Source: Cycas panzhihuaensis (lineage: Eukaryota; Cycadophyta). From it: a stretch of DNA of 64,000 nt. The notes under the pieces are model-generated. The model was not told the origin of the DNA. It was given only the letters and a program-made list of their open reading frames with translations, and made no database searches. Shown piece by piece: positions 44,862 through 56,306 of the stretch (positions within the stretch are counted from its first letter, which is position 1; the number at the start of each line of letters is the position of its first letter). The position numbers and the translations under genes are program-made. The stretch is taken from the NCBI GenBank assembly GCA_023213395.1, contig CM041465.1, positions 19,096,001-19,160,000 of the forward strand, given 5' to 3'.

Positions 44862-47438
44862 TGTTTCACAGCTTCCGGAATGGATCTTGAACCAAACTCA
44901 GGTAAGTGTAGGTATGTTTCTCACATTATCATCACTTTCTTTTGATGAGTGTTTGCTTGCATGTCTACATGTGTGTGGCTTTGTAGGCGACTTTGTCCTC
45001 GTCTATACTTACTTTAGCCTATGACGACTATAGCAGGGGCACACTCCCAGCGAGCGTGGCACCCTGGTGGCCATTTCACTTACTGCATCTACCCTCCTTG
45101 CTTCAAGATCCACTAGGTTTGCGCCACCTCCACCCGTGTGATGACCCGTCATCATTTGGTTGACTTGCCACACTGTTTGAGCCCTATTTTTGCTCTTTTG
45201 GAACTGTTTCCTGGCTTGTTTACCCCTGGGCAGGTGTCTCAGCCCTCTATTGGCTCTTCTTGTCATCTGCCCCCAGCCCAAGTTGGTTGGCCGGGCCTAT
45301 TTTTGCCTCTGGGTTCGTCTGCATGACAATTTTCGTGATCTGCATTGGAATATTCAGCGATGCCAGCGCGGTTTGACGACTGTTCTAATTTATTTTTTAA
45401 AATCTGCCGTGGCAATTTCACATTTATTACAAAACTGCCACGGGGCTCATGACTTAACTCTCTCCCAGCCGCGCCCTAATCACTCGCTTTAGGGTTTGGG
45501 TTGGCTACTTAAGGCATGATCTACTCATTTTTGAAGACTTTTTTGCTCACTTTTGGAACTACTCCTCAAGGAAACAGTGCTGTACTCTGCTCTTCTCTGC
45601 TGCCCTACTGCTATCAGAGGACCTGCGTCTCTCCTACAGCACCCAGCTCTCCTTCTGTATGGCTAGGACATCTTCCCAGCCCCTCACACACCTTAGAGAG
45701 GGCTCCTTGAAGGGATTTCAGTAGACTGTTACCCCAGGCAGCCTTCAGGTGTTTCAAGTGTAGGTGTTCTCCTTCCAACTCCCTTAGCAGGGCCTCAAAC
45801 CTGCTATACTACAGATCTGGGCTGATTTCTCAGCCCCTCCTCACTAGCTCTTGGCTGAGGCAAGCCTCTTGCCTCTCCCACTCAGGTATTTCTTGATTTG
45901 AATTACTTTTCTTGTGATATTGATGCTCCATCTTGCTTGCTCCCTGCTTGTCCTTGTGAGTTTGGTTTTCCTCTTATTAGTGGGTTGTTTTACCACTGTC
46001 ATTGTGCCTCTTACCTGCGTTTGTTGCTCAAGGCAGCGGCATTGAGGGTTGGCATAGGCTTTGGGAAGGAGTTGGGTGGGTTCCGTACCACCTTCCACGC
46101 TCCTCAAATGGCTCTAAGCCCCCCAAAACCTCCCTCTTACCTCGTGCTGTCCTTGGCATGCAAACAAGGGTTTGTTGGCCCTCTTTTAGCTGCTAAAATT
46201 AGTGCTGTCACACGTTGCAGCACTGGTTAAGGGCTTAGGTTCAGGTTTGGGCAACTTACATAAGTCTCGGCCGCTAGTCCTTGCCCAACTTTCTTCCCGG
46301 CAGCCCAGTTTGCTCTTCATAGCATCCTGGTTCACCGTAGGTGTTCCCTGGCTCCTCTTCACCTCCTTGTTGCCATTTCCAGCCATCTCTCTTGGCCTTG
46401 CCCTCGCTACCTTGTGGCTCTTGGGGTGAGGTTAGGGTGTTATTTGCGGGAGGTGGGCCAGTCTGAGGCTTACCGGTCATTTACCTTTGCTTTGGTTACC
46501 CTCTTTTACGTACTTTCATCGTTGGGTTGATATTAACATATGTGTGTTTAGATTCATATTTGTTTCATATAGACATATATTGTTAGAATCTCGTATTGCA
46601 TGTTAGTATCCTTCCTTTGGAAAGGGGGAGGTTGCCGTTGCTTGCAGGTACTTGGAGAGCGCGAAGGATATCGCCCGTTAGCTCCGTCGCCGGTAAGTGC
46701 TCTCATGTACATCGTACTTTCATACTTCTTCAGTTATTAGCATTTACTTCCTTTCTTTCCTTGGCATCGTATTTTGGTATTTTTCTGGGGAAGGTAAGGG
46801 AGCCCCTCTTCCAAATCCGCCGTGACGCTTTGCATCTGACGCACCGCATGGAGTAGGTTGGCGTCCCTCGAGAAGGCCTTCGTCACGCACGCCCTCGGTC
46901 CAGGTGCACGCCTTATTCCACCCTACTCTTTCCCTTTGAACTTTTTTTTAGTAATTAACACATTGGAAAAGAAAAGGGAAATTTGATCTTATTTTTGGTT
47001 ATGCTTTATTTATTTTATTACATGTATCTTTATTACCCATAGGAAAGGCTATAGGAACCGCCCTTCCACCTTTCCTCCTCTCCTTAGCCGCACAAGCTTC
47101 TTGCCTCCCGTGTTGCTTGTGTACCCAGTTAGCTTGTTTAGGCACACCCTTGATCTATTTTCTTGGATCTTCTCCTTCCCCTTCCGACCATCCAAGGGTG
47201 GGAGGGTCATGTCCCTAGGTCAGCCCAGGCTAATCCTACGCCTCTTCACCCTTTGTTCGAAGTGGTGGAGGATCACTTTTTAGTGGCCATATTCCATTGC
47301 AGGTCCCAAACTCGCGCTCCAGTGCACGGGGTGCTCTGCATGGTAATTACTTTCCTCATAAGTCTCCCTTTCGATCATATCATCACCCACTCTCACCACA
47401 CCTATTAGTTAGGTAGATATCCCATAGACGCACGTCCA
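44862..47438 (+). repeat. G3 3' LTR (2577 bp)
   Basis: Starts TGTTTCACAGC, ends ACGCACGTCCA, followed by TSD CCACC. Collinear with the 5' LTR. Many of the differences are C/T or G/A and fall at CG or CNG sites, as expected for methylated DNA. Confidence 0.95.
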
Positions 47439-47443
47439 CCACC

Positions 47444-47842
47444 TACAATAAAAACTTACTTGTTGTAGGAGGACTAGGGATCCATTTAGTAAAATATGAG
47501 TTATATTGGAGAGTTAGAGTGGCCATGGATCCATAACAACCATATCTAATGAGTTTTAATAGTTTAATTATTTTATTTTTAATAAAACTTGAATAGGGTT
47601 TTAGAGGGGTGAAGGGGTTTCAACATCAAAATCCATCTAAATTAATTAAATAAAGAGTAAATCAATCTCAATTTCTTCTAAATTAAGATTGACAATGTAC
47701 AATTGGATTGTGGAATAATTTCTAATTATAAAAAGCTCTTAGAATATTTTGAATTTGAGTTATTTATTTATTTTTTCCTTTTTTATATTTTATCATATTA
47801 GTCCATTATGATTCAATGGATCTTATTTATTTCTCTTATATA
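47444..47842. other. Unassigned stretch between G3/G2 and C2
   Basis: Starts with the right copy of G2's TSD (CCTAC, 47442-47446). AT-rich, no domain. Ends with ATATA (47838-47842), the left TSD of C2. Confidence 0.5.
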
Positions 47843-48047
47843 TGTAACAAAACCTTGATGAAGAATGAATTCACTCTCTTTGATTCTTTATTGATGATTC
47901 ATTACATATATATACAAGTACAAGATAGGTATAAACGACAACCACTCAACTATGTGATGCCACTTGTCAACATAAGACAAAAAGAGGAAGAGATACAAGA
48001 CCCTCATATTAAATATTATGACCTAATGTAAACCATTACCTTTTACA
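47843..48047 (-). repeat. C2 3' LTR (205 bp)
   Basis: On minus starts TGTAAAAGGTAATGG and ends GGTTTTGTTACA. It pairs with 52917-53121. Confidence 0.95.
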
Positions 48048-48058
48048 TGCCCTCTTAA
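48048..48058 (-). other. C2 polypurine tract
   Basis: TTAAGAGGGCA on minus, directly before the 3' LTR. Confidence 0.65.
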
Positions 48059-48066
48059 TGTTTTAC

Positions 48067-48670
48067 CTATCTTAACCCTAGTAGGTTTCTAAAAACATTG
48101 AATTTCTCTTTTCCAAGAGGTTTAGTGAATACATCAGCAATTTGATCTTCTGATGGATAATACTGAAGCTTAATTTCTCTATTATGTACCTTTTCCCTAA
48201 TAAAATGATGGTGTACCTCTATATGTTTTGTTCTAGCATGTAATACAGGATTCTTTGTCATTTTTATAGTGCTTTGATTATCACAAAATATTCAAGTAGA
48301 TATTGCTTGTTCTTCTCCCAATTCCTTCATAAGTTATCTAATCCATATTCCTTCATAGGCTGCATTGATTGCTGACTTATATTCTACTTCTGTTGAGGAT
48401 AATGCAACCATCGGCTACTTTTTACTGCTCCAGGAAATCAAGGATTTTCCAAGGAAGAAGAAATACCCTAATGTTGACTTTCTATCTATTTTATCTCTAG
48501 CTGAGTCTAAATTGCAGAGACCTATTAATTGTGTATTATTGTCTTTATCATATTTCAGGCCAAGATGCATGGTTCCTTTCAGATATCATAAGATTCTTTT
48601 TGCAGCATTCTAATGTGGGATTTTGGGACTTTTCATAAATCTTTAAATCAATCCTACAACATACAAAATG
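48067..48670 (-). pseudogene. pol: C2 RNase H
   Basis: The last open piece (48067-48261) reads KNPVLHARTKHIEVHHHFIR, then EIKLQYYPSEDQIADVFTKP, the standard copia RNase H ending (RTKHID...HF.RE...G.I.L.Y......ADI.TK.L). The preceding part around 48270-48670 is broken by stops but keeps the AAIE/YSAV-type region. C3 ends with the same motif (RTKHIKVHHHFIKE). Confidence 0.8.
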
Positions 48671-48675
48671 TCTGG

Positions 48676-49218
48676 TCATGTGGTGGTGAGATAGATTAAG
48701 CTTCCAACTAGTTGTCTGTATTGTGTGGCGTCGACTAGAGCTACATCCTGTTCTGTATTCAATACTAGCCCTATTTCCATTAGTGTGCTGATAATATTAC
48801 AATTTTCCATTCTAAACTTGCTCAGCAAGTTCTTTACATACCTTGTTTGTGAGAGAGTAATGGAAGAATTATTTTGTTTAATTTCTATTCCAAGGCAATA
48901 TTGTAGCATTCCTAAATTTGTCATTTTAAATACCTTTTCAAACTTACTTTTAATTAATGCTATTGAATTTTTGTCATCTCCAGTAATCACCATGTCATCT
49001 ACATACACTACAACAATTGAGATTGATCCTGAATTACCTTTTACATATAGACTATGATCTGATTCACATTGACAAAATCCATTTTCTGTTAAGTATGAAT
49101 CAAATTTAGCATACCAGGCCCTTGGATCTTGTTTCAGTCTATATAATGCTTTCTTCAATTTACAAACCATGTTTTCTTGTCTTGGTTTTATGTATCCTTT
49201 TGGTTGATACATGTACAC
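48676..49218 (-). pseudogene. pol: C2 reverse transcriptase
   Basis: A 180-codon open frame: YMYQPKGYIKPRQENMVCKL, KKALYRLKQDPRAWYAKFDS, VVYVDDMVITGDD with the catalytic YVDD intact, then GMLQYCLGIEI and TQYRQLVGSLIYL. It is the C-terminal two-thirds of a copia RT. The N-terminal third lies in 49219-49620 with stops. It would copy the element RNA primed by initiator tRNA-Met. Confidence 0.88.
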
Positions 49219-50205
49219 CTCTTCCTACAGGTCTCCATTCAAGAATGTACTTTTGACATCCATTTGATAAATTTCCCAACCATTTTTAGTAGCAAGAGCA
49301 ATTACTGTTCTTATTATGTTTAATTTTACCATTGGTGAAACTATTTCTTCATAATCTATTCCTGTTGTTTGTGTATAACCTTTTGCTACTAGTTTGGCCT
49401 TGTATTTTTCTATTTCTCCATTTGTCTTCTCTTTTATCTTGTATACTTATTTACAACTTATAATGGGTTTATCTTTAGGAATTAGGACTAGGTCCCATGT
49501 TCTGTTCCTTTGTATGACTTCAATTTCAACATCCATCACCATTCTCCAATTTTGAGAGCTACTTACTTCCTTATAGGAGTTTGGTTCAATGGAACAGAAC
49601 AGTGCTTGAGGCTTTTGTGATCTTATTCAATGTTCAAATATTTCTCCTTTTGTTTCCTCAAGAGTTTTAAGGTACCACCTTGGTACTCCTTTTGAGGTGC
49701 ATTCTTGTGGTGACTTATTTTCTTCATCTCTACAATTAGAGCTATTGTCTGACCAGAGGTTACAACTACTGGTTAGTTGCTTATCTAAAATATTATCTTC
49801 TAGGGGATCTTCCTCTATCTCAATTCTTTCTGAAGTTATATCTGACTTGTCTTCTAGTTGGTCAGGACATATATCCAAATAATCTTTATCAATCTGCACT
49901 ACTGTATCAACATTTTCCTTTTTCTCATCAAATATTACATCTCTACTGATATAAAGCTTATCTATTTTTGGATCCATGCACTTGTAGGCCTTCAAGTGGT
50001 TGTTATATCCAACCATTATGCATTCTATGCTTTTATTATCCAATTTGGCTCTTTTCTTATATGGAATGTGAACATAGGCCTTGCAACCAAATATTTTGAA
50101 ATGGCTTACGTCAGGTTTGTAGCCTAACCAGACTTCTTTAGGAGTTATATTGTCTAAGGACTAATTAGGGCTCCTTTTAATAAAATATATAGCTGTATGT
50201 ATAGC
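49219..50205 (-). pseudogene. pol: C2 integrase end, linker and RT start
   Basis: 49627-50043 is open and starts MDNKSIECIMVGYNNHLKAY followed by KCMDPKIDKLYISRDVIFDE, the C-terminal integrase motif of copia elements. It is followed by an acidic, low-conservation linker (DQLEDKSDITSERIEIEEDP). 49219-49626 corresponds to the start of RT with several stops. Confidence 0.75.
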
Positions 50206-50211
50206 TTCTGC

Positions 50212-51003
50212 CTAATATTTCTTTGCTAAATCCCTATTATTGAGCATGCAACGAGCCATTTCTACGATTGTTTTGTTCATTCTTTCTGCAACTCCATTGG
50301 ATTGAGGTGTATAAGGTGTTGTGAGCTGTTTTTGAATTCCATGTATTTTGCAAAAATGAATGAATTCATTAGACATAAACTCTCCACCTTTATCTAAACG
50401 AATATATTTGATCTTTTCACCACTTTCTAATTCACTTGCAGCTTTAAATTCTTTAAAATATCCAAATGTTTCTGATTTACTGGATAGAAAGTACACCCAA
50501 GTTTTTCTAGAAAAATCATCAATGAAGGTCAAGAAATACCTTGATCCATTTGTTGAGATAGGCATAAACAGACCACATAGATCAGTGTGTATTAATTTCA
50601 ATCTATATCGTGCTTGTTAAGTACTCCTTGAAAATAGAGTTCTATGTTGTTTTCCCATCATACAACTTTTACATACAAAATAATTAAATGAGATATCTAG
50701 AAGTCCATTTACCATGTTATATTTTTTTAATCTTTCTAACCTATCATGAGAGATATGACCATACTTCAAATGCCAAATTTCGCTATTATCAGTGCTATCA
50801 GTAACAAGAGCTTTTACATCAGAAATCATTTTGGTGGGGCCTTTATCAGGCATTACAAGAGTTGAAAGGAGTTTATACAACCTATTGTATTTTTCTCCTT
50901 TGGCCATAACAGTCCCATTTCTTTTCATATCAAGGATATAACAATATCTATGTTCATCGAATATTATTCTCAACTTTTTATCACTCAATTTTGATACTAA
51001 CAT
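50212..51003 (-). pseudogene. pol: C2 integrase, zinc domain and catalytic core
   Basis: 50617-51003 ends with WHLKYGHISHDRLERLKKYN and CKSCMMGKQHRTLFSRST, the HX4H...CX2C zinc module. 50212-50601 is the core: MKLIHTDLCGLFMPISTNGS with the first catalytic Asp, LDKGGEFMSNEFIHF with the second, and PQSNGVAERMNKTIVEMAR with the Glu. All three acids are kept. A stop and frame change lie between the two pieces (about 50601-50617). Confidence 0.88.
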
Positions 51004-51300
51004 AAGATTCTTTTTTATTCCAGGTACAAAAAAAACATTGCCAATATGTTGAACTTTTCTGTCAATGAGTATGGTAATTTGTCCTATTCCCCTTATGTGT
51101 AAGGGAAAGTTGTCTCCTAGTTCAACAGATGTATTATATTCATAAGGTTTGATGATTTCAAGTCATTCTTTAACTCCTGTCATATGATGTGAGGCGCATG
51201 AGTCTATATACTAGTTTTCTGTTGCACCTGCATTGACTATCAAGGCTGTAATAAAAGCAGTTTTAATTTCTTCTTCTGGTATGTCTTTTTCTTTGCTATA
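51004..51300 (-). pseudogene. pol: C2 aspartic protease
   Basis: At about 51180-51215 minus gives YIDSCASHHMTGVKE. The copia motif is DSGAS.HM; the glycine is replaced by cysteine. Downstream are VELGDNFPLHIRGIGQITI and IGNVFFVPGIKKNLMLVSKL, typical of the rest of the domain. A stop precedes YIDS. Confidence 0.75.
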
Positions 51301-52207
51301 ATTTATGAATACCTATTGTTTTCCTTTCTACAGTTCTGCACGTCTCTGGTAGCACTGATAGGGGTAATGGCTTGTTTGGTCACAGTGATAACAAGCATCA
51401 AAAGCTCTAAAGTTACTTGAAAAGTGACCTAGTTTTCCATAGTTAAAGCATACTTTGGCATCTCATGGTGGATTGCTAATCATCCTTCCTCGTCCTCTTC
51501 CTTCTACCCAATGTCCCCTATGACTTGTTGGTGTTCTTCCTGTTGATCTGGAATTGAATTATCCTCTTCCTCTACCTCCTAACTGAAGTTTAGAAATGAG
51601 TGCTTCTTCAATTTCTGAGTCTTCTTCATACCTTTGATTTCTTTGCTCTTGAGCATACATATGTCCTATCAAGGTATCAAAAGACATTGTGGCTGTATGT
51701 CCTCCTCCTGCCAGCATATTCACCATATTATCAAAATACTTTAGAAGTTTATTAAGTACCAGGTGTATTAATTTTGTGTCTGTTAACTTATCTCTTATTG
51801 TGAGAAGGGCATATTAATGCCAGTTAACTTAGTTAAAAAATCTGGAATAGTTTGACCCTCTCTCATTTTTAATTTATAGAGCTCTTCTCTTATGCCACAA
51901 TTCTAGCTTCATTTTTTCTACTAAACATTAAAGTCATAACTTGCCAAATTTCATTTGCATCTTCTAGGCCATCCACATAAACTAATAATGAGTCAAAAAT
52001 CGAGAGTTTAAGAGCTGAAACAATAGCATTATTTCTTTCATCCCAATTGGTCAAGGTTGTTACATCAGTTAGCTATTTTTTAGCCCCAGTAGTGATTTTC
52101 CAGGCATGCTTTGATCTTAGTAACCCTTCCATCTTGATTTTCCAAATGATAAAATTTATTTCTGTAAGTTTGTCACTCTCAATTAGTGAACCAGTAGAGG
52201 AGGCCAT
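51301..52207 (-). pseudogene. gag: C2 gag
   Basis: Starts at ATG 52207: MASSTGSLIESDKLTEINFI, then IWKIKMEGLLRSKHAWKI, the copia gag start (W...M...L). Two zinc knuckles lie at about 51355-51460: the first is decayed (CFNYGKLGHFSSNF, two Cys lost), the second intact (CYHCDQTSHYPYQC, CX2CX4HX4C). Several stops separate them. Confidence 0.8.
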
Positions 52208-52900
52208 TATTAAGACTGAATGAAGTTAAGAATAACTAATTTGAATATCTGTATGGTCTACTGTATAGATTTTCGTATGGTACAAAAGTTGTATGGACTG
52301 AGATGAAAGTGGTCTTGAATGAAAGGTCTTCCAAATGGGTATCTAAATCTAAGTTTACTTTTGTATTTGGCCTTCAGATGTGAGAGAAAACCTTAGACGA
52401 AAGAGTAAACCCATGCCCAAGGGTTTTTGATATTTTTGAGAAAAAATATAGAGAAAATAACTTAAAATCATGCAAACAATCACTTAATCTCTTCGTCTAG
52501 TGACGAGGAAGGAATCAAGTACTTTATATTAGGGATTTTAATCAAATTTTTTAAGAAAAAACTGAGAGAAGGCTCCAAACCTGTGCACCTATATTTTTGC
52601 CTGAAACTGGGTTGAAACAACTCTAAATGATATCGATATAGAAGAGAAAGATGAAGAGGATGACATGATCTAAGATTTGGGTGAGTTTTGTCAAATTCTG
52701 ATGACTTTGATTTTTGGCGATCATACAAGGTTGTACAAGTCCGTACAATCATACAAATCTGTACAATTATTCTTCCAAATACACCTGGTCAGTTTGTCTT
52801 CACATAACAGAGTCTTGTGATAATAATTTATCTCCAGTATTCTTCTTGTCCTTTCAATGAAGCCTTAACTTGCTTCTTCACAGGCAGGAGGACCAAAGGA
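52208..52900 (-). other. C2 untranslated leader
   Basis: About 700 bases between primer site and gag ATG. No domain; the 90-codon minus ORF at 52480-52752 has no recognisable motif. Confidence 0.6.
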
Positions 52901-52916
52901 GCCTGCTCTAATACCA
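52901..52916 (-). other. C2 primer-binding site (initiator tRNA-Met)
   Basis: TGGTATTAGAGCAGGC on minus, directly next to the 5' LTR; one change from TGGTATCAGAGC. Confidence 0.88.
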
Positions 52917-53121
52917 TATAACAAAACCTTGATGAAGAATGATTTCACTCTCTCCGATTCTTTATTGATGATTCATTGCATATATATACAAGTACAAGAT
53001 AGGTACAAATAGAAACCACTCAACTACGTGATGCCACTTGTCAACATAAGACAAAATAGGGAAGAGGTACAAGACCCTCACATTAAATATTATGACCTAA
53101 TGTAAAACATTACCTTTTACA
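52917..53121 (-). repeat. C2 5' LTR (205 bp)
   Basis: On minus starts TGTAAAAGGTAATG, ends GGTTTTGTTATA (CA changed to TA). Followed on plus by TSD ATATA. Confidence 0.95.
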
Positions 53122-53126
53122 ATATA

Positions 53127-53985
53127 TTATGAAGAAAAAAAGTTTAATAATATTGCTAAGAAATTCTATAATATAATAAAAAAATTATGATGGGATTACT
53201 CTAAATTTGATGATTCCTATTAGAGTTTAATAGGGTCATGTTAAAAAAATTGATGAAAGAAAAAAGATTTTTTGACCAAAATTTGAGATTTTAAAGGTAA
53301 ATTTTGACAGAAGAAAATTTGTAGAAAATAGAATAAATGCCTTTTACTAGGTCTAATCAGTTTCTTATGTTTTTGTAGAGACTACAACATGAAAAATCAT
53401 AATATAATGATGGCTATTTACTTTGTGATATTAGAGATGATTAATTGATGGTGAGAGAGCCATATTATAGAGTTATGGGGTGCTGGGGTTCTCTTTTTCC
53501 ATCTCTTTATTGTTAAGAAGACAAGGTCCCAATAACGTAAAACTGCCACCAAGATCTAAACTATTTTGCAACTAGTTATAGGAATCGAAACTGAAATTTA
53601 ACATGTAAGTTCTTAAATTAAAGACAATACAATAAGATAAATAAGAAAGCCAAGCATCACATGTACACCTGATATAACATGGTAAAACCCTAGAAGTGTA
53701 CTAGGGAAATAACCACATAGGAAAGGTATCAATCTTTATTATCAAAGAATAGAGAAATGTACACAATCTATAGAAAAATGCTCATAGCAACAACAACTAG
53801 CCACCCACCTCCTCAAAGTACATCCAATATATCAAATATAATGAAAAAACACCCTAAATCAAGCTACATAAGAGAGTCATACAAGGCACAAATCTTGACC
53901 ATAAAATCTAGGGTATTTTTAGTGAACGACCCTGATTCTCTTTATAATTTAGTATGCTTTTCAGTTTTAACTTTTTGGGTTGGGT
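53127..53985. other. Unassigned AT-rich stretch right of C2
   Basis: No domain recognised on either strand. It lies upstream of the plus-strand mobile-domain remnant, so it could hold that gene's promoter or, on minus, the remains of G4's tail. I searched for the GGSR and TNN motifs of the second RNase H and did not see them. Confidence 0.45.
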
Positions 53986-54110
53986 GCTATTGCCCATGAA
54001 CCCCCTTTTACAGGGCATATTCTAACTTCCCCTGCACCCCCCTGGTCAAGGGGGGCTCTCGCCCCTTTTAGAATCCCCTACAAAAGTTTTGGGGGAAAAC
54101 TGTGTTGCCA
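53975..54110. other. GC-rich patch near the start of the G4 antisense gene
   Basis: A ~130 bp patch much richer in C and G than its surroundings, with CCCCCCTGGTCAAGGGGGGC forming a short hairpin. No feature assigned. Confidence 0.4.
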
Positions 54111-55680
54111 ACCTATCAAAATTATATCCTCCAAAACATTATTGTCATATTATCTAATATTTATAAATAGATATGAGATTATTAATGGATTTCATTATCC
54201 ACTAAGTCCTTAAGCATAATGTCTCCTAATTTTGTAGTATAGTAGACTTATGGATTACCTTATGTGATATTAAGAGGATGTTAGGTGTCTTTGATTGAGG
54301 GATGAGGTGAGGATTACTACCATACTGATGGATAGGGCTCAATGTTAGGTATACACATATTTAATAAACTTTGTAGATTATCAGGTCCATAATAAAGTGG
54401 ACCTCTAAGCCATATGGAGCATAGATGGGATATATTTAGGGTAGATAGTATTATCCTTAGTGATCATGTTTCATATTTTCAATAGGTAGAATTATTTTAT
54501 CATTCTATATGGATGGGTCCTAGTGATTAAGAGGTGTGAGATAGGAGTGAGGCATAACTAGGCCTAGCTCATTGTAAGGTACATATAAGAATAATTTATA
54601 GTTATTAATCAATGAGGTCAAGGAGAGATTTTATATTTCTCCATCCTTTAGGCTTAGTTATTTAATTATTTAAGCATTGCTTTCCCTTAGGGGTTAATGA
54701 GAGATTAAATAAGAGATGAACTAGTGCAAAATTATGTCTGGATAGAGGCATCTAAGAGGGAGTAGAGTGAGATCTTTAGGGGTTCCATCTTTAGATATAA
54801 TTACAATGATATATTTGAGTAGTAACCCTTATACCAAGATTATTTGGGCCTATTATGGAGAGGATGAGGATAGAGGAGAAGGTTAGGGAGGGTAGGGTGG
54901 GACATAAGGAAGCTCACCATAGGGTAAAGGGAGCTCCCTATAGAGAAAAGATAATAAAGAAGGTTAGGGATAAGGTGATTAGCCCCTAGTTGCACTACTA
55001 GTTGAAGGAGGAGGAGCTAGCATTAGAGGTTAGGAAGGAGGCAACATAGAAGGTAAGAATCCTCAAACCTTTAATCTTACTTTGATTTCTTTTATTAAGA
55101 ATGCAACTAGTTCTTCTTTAGTAGAATATTAGATTAACCAAATTTACTTTTTATGTAGGAGAGTATATAGTGAACTATGTGGCCATACACTAGAGCTTGG
55201 ATGAAATCCTATCCATTACTTACAGGCTAGATGAGCCTCTATTATGGAATCTAGAGGAGGTTATACTTTATGGAGAAGATAGGTCTTACTTAGCAGCTAC
55301 TTATAGGGCATAAGAGATGCTCCATTCATTTGATGTATGTGTGAGAGAGCTTGAGAGGTAATTGATAAATATTAGGGATATTAATACAATTTTAGAGGAG
55401 GATTAAGTACTAATTAAGAGTATGTTGTGTCATATAGGGGATTAATCTCTTCCTTCCATAGCTTTTAAGGTAGGTATGTAGAGTGGTGAGTGTGGTGAGG
55501 ATGGAGCTATCCTATTACAATGCACATATGTTATATAATCTTGATAGATACTAGAGTGAGGGGGAGGATTAGGGGATGTGTTAATCTATTTCATGGGTAT
55601 GTGGAGTGATCATTATTTCTCTTTAAGGCCTTACAAGTACTCATGGAAGTTGGGACTACATCACATTTTATATGCATGAT
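53986..55680 (+). pseudogene. G4 antisense gene with plant mobile domain (decayed, plus strand)
   Basis: 54140-54213 ends LIFINRYEIINGFHYPLS, aligning with LLVDIVSHWDKRRHVFHLP of G3. At about 54245 LITLCDIKRMLGVFD aligns with VTVTPRDIRWILGVS. A purine-rich charged region (54840-55080) and a helical region near 55150-55400 (LDEPLLWNLEEVILYGEDRS) follow, as in the C-terminal half of the G3 gene. The 3' end is marked by the same TA microsatellite. The frame is broken in many places. Because this gene is antisense in its element, the host element G4 should read on minus, which agrees with the integrase end at 63440-64000. Confidence 0.6.
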
Positions 55681-55693
55681 TTTTTTACTATGT

Positions 55694-55717
55694 GTATATA
55701 TATATATATATATATAC

Positions 55718-55752
<35 letters not shown>

Positions 55753-55753
55753 T
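55694..55753. repeat. (TA)n followed by (GATA)n microsatellites
   Basis: About 12 TA units, then eight GATA units. The position 3' of the mobile-domain gene matches the TA run of G3 (40837-40858). Confidence 0.95.
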
Positions 55754-55818
55754 ATCCCATTTTTATGTATGTATTTTACAATGGATGTATAAATGACTCT
55801 AACCTTATTTCCTCCCTT

Positions 55819-56292
55819 TTGATAAAAGAATTAATTATTATTTAATTAATTCATCAATGGATCATATGTATCATTAATATAATGATTATATATACTATAC
55901 GATTGGGGGCTTCATCTATGTAAATGGGTTTAGTCACAGCTTCATGATGTGAACCTAGTTGTATGGGGTTGTATTTTATCCTCATTTACAAATGTCATAA
56001 TCTAGTTTAATCATGCAAGGTGCCAATTATCACCTTGCATGATCCTATGATTCATATTCACTTTACACTTTGTAATAGCCTCTTTTTGTTTTATGTACAA
56101 GGCTTTCATGTATTCTTTTAAATATATTATGCACTTTAATTTTCATATGGATGAATGGAATGATGCATATTTACTTTGGATCATTTGAGATTAATTCTAA
56201 TGCTCAAGTTTTTGTGTATTACATGAATGTTCTGAGGATGCTTTAAGTCTTAAACCTAGGTTGAAAACTAGGTAGACCTTCATCCTCTTTCA
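55819..56292 (+). repeat. C3 5' LTR (474 bp)
   Basis: Starts TGATAAAAGAATTAATTATT, ends CATCCTCTTTCA. Collinear with 62269-62733, with shared blocks such as GGATCATATGTATCATTAAT and AATGGGTTTAGTCACA. Confidence 0.92.
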
Positions 56293-56294
56293 CT

Positions 56295-56306
56295 TGGAAT
56301 TAGAGC
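56295..56306 (+). other. C3 primer-binding site (initiator tRNA-Met type)
   Basis: TGGAATTAGAGC two bases after the LTR; two changes from TGGTATCAGAGC. Confidence 0.7.

Larger units (their letters stand above)
33329..47438 (+). mobile_element. G3: youngest Ty3/gypsy element, Tat-like, pol internally deleted
   Basis: LTRs 33329-35912 and 44862-47438, TSD CCACC at 33324-33328 and 47439-47443. Order: LTR, primer site, gag, protease, linker, RT start fused to integrase end, antisense plant-mobile-domain gene (minus), archaeal-type RNase H (plus), LTR. Total ~14.1 kb. It is GC-richer than everything around it and its frames are interrupted by few mutations, so it is clearly younger than G1, G2 and G4. 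It lacks RT, first RNase H and the integrase core, so it cannot move alone. The antisense gene and second RNase H point to the Tat lineage. Confidence 0.93.
47843..53121 (-). mobile_element. C2: full-length Ty1/copia element
   Basis: LTRs 47843-48047 and 52917-53121 (205 bp each), TSD ATATA at 47838-47842 and 53122-53126. Order on minus: LTR, Met primer site, gag, protease, integrase, linker, RT, RNase H, polypurine tract, LTR, the copia order. Total 5279 bp. All domains are present but broken by stops. I count about 17 differences between the two LTRs over 205 positions, so it is not recent. Confidence 0.95.

Noticed and set aside
48365-49057. Plus-strand ORFs over C2 RT and RNase H
   Set aside because: They lie opposite clear copia RT and RNase H coding sequence on minus.
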